Positions 62,969 through 64,000 of a stretch of 64,000 nucleotides of DNA are shown in pieces. The notes beneath the pieces are model-generated. The model was not told the DNA's origin. It made no database searches and saw only the letters and a list, made by a program, of their open reading frames with translations. The position numbers and the translations under genes are program-made. The DNA lies in NCBI GenBank assembly GCA_020849665.1, contig JADLFX010000052.1, positions 45,979-109,978 on the forward strand, in the 5' to 3' direction. Each line of letters opens with the position of its first letter. The first letter of the stretch is position 1. Source of the stretch: Planctomycetota bacterium (GTDB lineage: Bacteria > Planctomycetota > UBA1135 > UBA2386).

Positions 62969-63864
62969 GCGCGGTCCCGGCGGCGCGGCCCGAGCACCAG
63001 GCCAGCTCCCTGGCCCGGGGCGTGCTGGCGCGCCCCCCAGCGCCCTGGCTGGTCGTGGCCGGCGCCAAGGGCGGCGTCGGCAAGACCCTGCTCGCCGTGA
63101 ACCTCGCGCTCCAGGCCGCGCGCATGGGCCACCGCGTGCTCCTCGCCGACCTCGACCCGGGCCTCGGCAACGTGGACGTGCACCTGCGCCTCGCCGCACG
63201 CCACACCCTAGAAGATGCCGCATCCGGCGCGTGCACCCCGGCCGAGGCCGTGCACCCGGGGCCGCTCGGCATCGGCGTGCTCCCCGGCCGCAGCGGCTCC
63301 ACCCGGCTGTGCGGCGGCGACGCCGCGTTCCTGGGCCGCGCCCTCGCCGCCGTCGCGCGCGCGGGCGCCGGCTTCGACCTCGTGGTCTGCGACACTGGCG
63401 CGGGCCTCGGCCCTGCGGTGCTCGAGGCCGCGCGCCGCGCGCGGCTGGTCCTGGCCGTCACCACCCCCGACCCCGCCGCCGTCACCGATACCTATGCCCT
63501 GTGCAAGGTCCTCCACGCGCGCGGCCTCCCCCTGCCCGGGCTGGTCGTGAACCGCGCCGCCCATCCCGAGCAGGGCCCCCGCACCGCCGCGCGCCTGGCC
63601 CACGTGTGCAGCAGGTTCCTCTCCGCGAGCCCGCGCTACCTAGCCTGCATACCCCAGGACGCGTCCTTGGAGCGCTCGGTGCTCGAGCAGCGACCCTTCT
63701 CCGCCTGGCGCGAGGACTGCGCGGCGCACGAGCTGCGCGGGCTCGCAGCCGTGTCCCTGTCGCTCATCCCCGGCCTGCGGCGCAGCGGCGCGCGCCCGGC
63801 GCCCGGACTGGGTCATCTGCCGATCAACAGGTCCGCGCAGTCGGACGCGAACCAACGCTGGTAG
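62965..63864 (+). CDS. flhG: flagellar number regulator FlhG (MinD/ParA family ATPase)
   Basis: A 299-residue protein from a GTG overlapping the flhF stop. The deviant Walker A is KGGVGKT; LLADLDPGLGNVDVHLRL and the CDTGAGLGPAVLEA region follow. FlhG with FlhF controls flagellar number, and in some bacteria it restrains a sigma-54 activator. The final ~20 residues overlap the 3' end of a convergent gene by 52 bp. Confidence 0.92.
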   Translation: MSAVPAARPEHQASSLARGVLARPPAPWLVVAGAKGGVGKTLLAVNLALQAARMGHRVLLADLDPGLGNVDVHLRLAARHTLEDAASGACTPAEAVHPGPLGIGVLPGRSGSTRLCGGDAAFLGRALAAVARAGAGFDLVVCDTGAGLGPAVLEAARRARLVLAVTTPDPAAVTDTYALCKVLHARGLPLPGLVVNRAAHPEQGPRTAARLAHVCSRFLSASPRYLACIPQDASLERSVLEQRPFSAWREDCAAHELRGLAAVSLSLIPGLRRSGARPAPGLGHLPINRSAQSDANQRW

Positions 63865-64000
63865 TAGGGGAAGCAGAACGGGCCGTCATTCCAACTGTAC
63901 ACCAACCACTGGATGTACAGGTGCTTCCCGATGAGCGCTGGGTCGCTGGGCACGATGAACGCCTCAACGATCCCCTGCGGCCCTCCAATGATATCGGCGC
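63813..64000 (-). CDS. secreted protein C-terminus (5' part outside window)
   Basis: Only the last 62 codons are in the window. The frame reads IVPSDPALIGKHLYIQWLVY near the end and stops after DLLIGR. The PSDPAL-G-LYIQ pattern is the C-terminal module of many planctomycete secreted proteins. The local GC is lower than the flagellar genes (about 55% over 63871-63930). It overlaps the flhG end by 52 bp. Confidence 0.65.
   Translation of the reverse strand, partial: ADIIGGPQGIVEAFIVPSDPALIGKHLYIQWLVYSWNDGPFCFPYYQRWFASDCADLLIGR

Noticed and set aside
1..64000. tRNA, rRNA or CRISPR genes
   Set aside because: No T-arm/acceptor pattern, no rRNA-like conserved stretch and no regularly spaced repeats were seen by eye; a tRNAscan or Infernal run would settle it.

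Overview
The window is a very GC-rich, densely packed piece of a bacterial chromosome, most likely from an uncultured, motile member of the Planctomycetota. This taxonomic call is an inference. It rests on an ECF sigma factor next to a Ser/Thr kinase fused to a formylglycine-enzyme-like domain, on many secreted beta-propeller proteins (kelch, FG-GAP, Asp-box) that share the beta-rich C-terminal modules common in Poly30/Saltatorellus-like planctomycetes, and on a complete flagellar export-gate operon. No rRNA, tRNA, CRISPR array or recognisable transposase gene was seen.

Layout. Positions 1-3041: ECF sigma factor and kinase pair on the minus strand. 3157-3492: small secreted protein. 11365 down to 3726: one long minus-strand operon coding for an FHA-GAF-SpoIIE phosphatase, an RsbW-like kinase, a STAS protein, MlaE, MlaF, MlaD, a TPR lipoprotein and an M20 peptidase. 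It physically joins partner-switching signalling to an Mla-type lipid transporter. 11619-20362: a secreted protein/HEAT pair, ribosomal protein L33, di-haem peroxidase, SDR plus enoyl-CoA hydratase, a DUF2459-like protein, a CBS protein and members of a secreted family. 20565-25725: acyl-CoA dehydrogenase, motAB, a PaaK-like CoA ligase with a small partner, and DUF445. 25802-35638: secreted proteins, an ABC-F ATPase, argS, a sugar dehydrogenase with an FG-GAP partner, and apt.

35639-40065 is a regulatory and chemotaxis locus. A sigma-28-like promoter is followed by a well-matched cyclic-di-GMP-I (GEMM) riboswitch, then fliA, cheD, an HDOD gene, a small degenerate receiver-like ORF and a CheX-like phosphatase with a pseudoreceiver. 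40511-49166 holds kelch, Asp-box and multicopper-oxidase secreted proteins plus a hydrolase. 53635 down to 49406 is a tightly overlapping ion-transport operon (SulP, CaCA exchanger, VIT-like protein, outer-membrane barrel). 53836-56011 contains a lower-GC gene (HEAT-like plus DUF4375) flanked by a 56-bp perfect direct repeat of the 3' end of the preceding gene, which looks like an acquired segment. 56277-63864 is the flagellar operon fliO-fliP-fliQ-fliR-flhB-flhA-flhF-flhG behind a sigma-54-like promoter. The window ends in a partial secreted protein on the minus strand.

How it fits together: the three predicted promoter or riboswitch signals suggest a hierarchy in which sigma-54 drives the export gate, sigma-28 drives motAB and its own gene, and c-di-GMP is sensed in the fliA leader. 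The most unusual items are this leader, the signalling/Mla operon, and the repeat-flanked DUF4375 segment.
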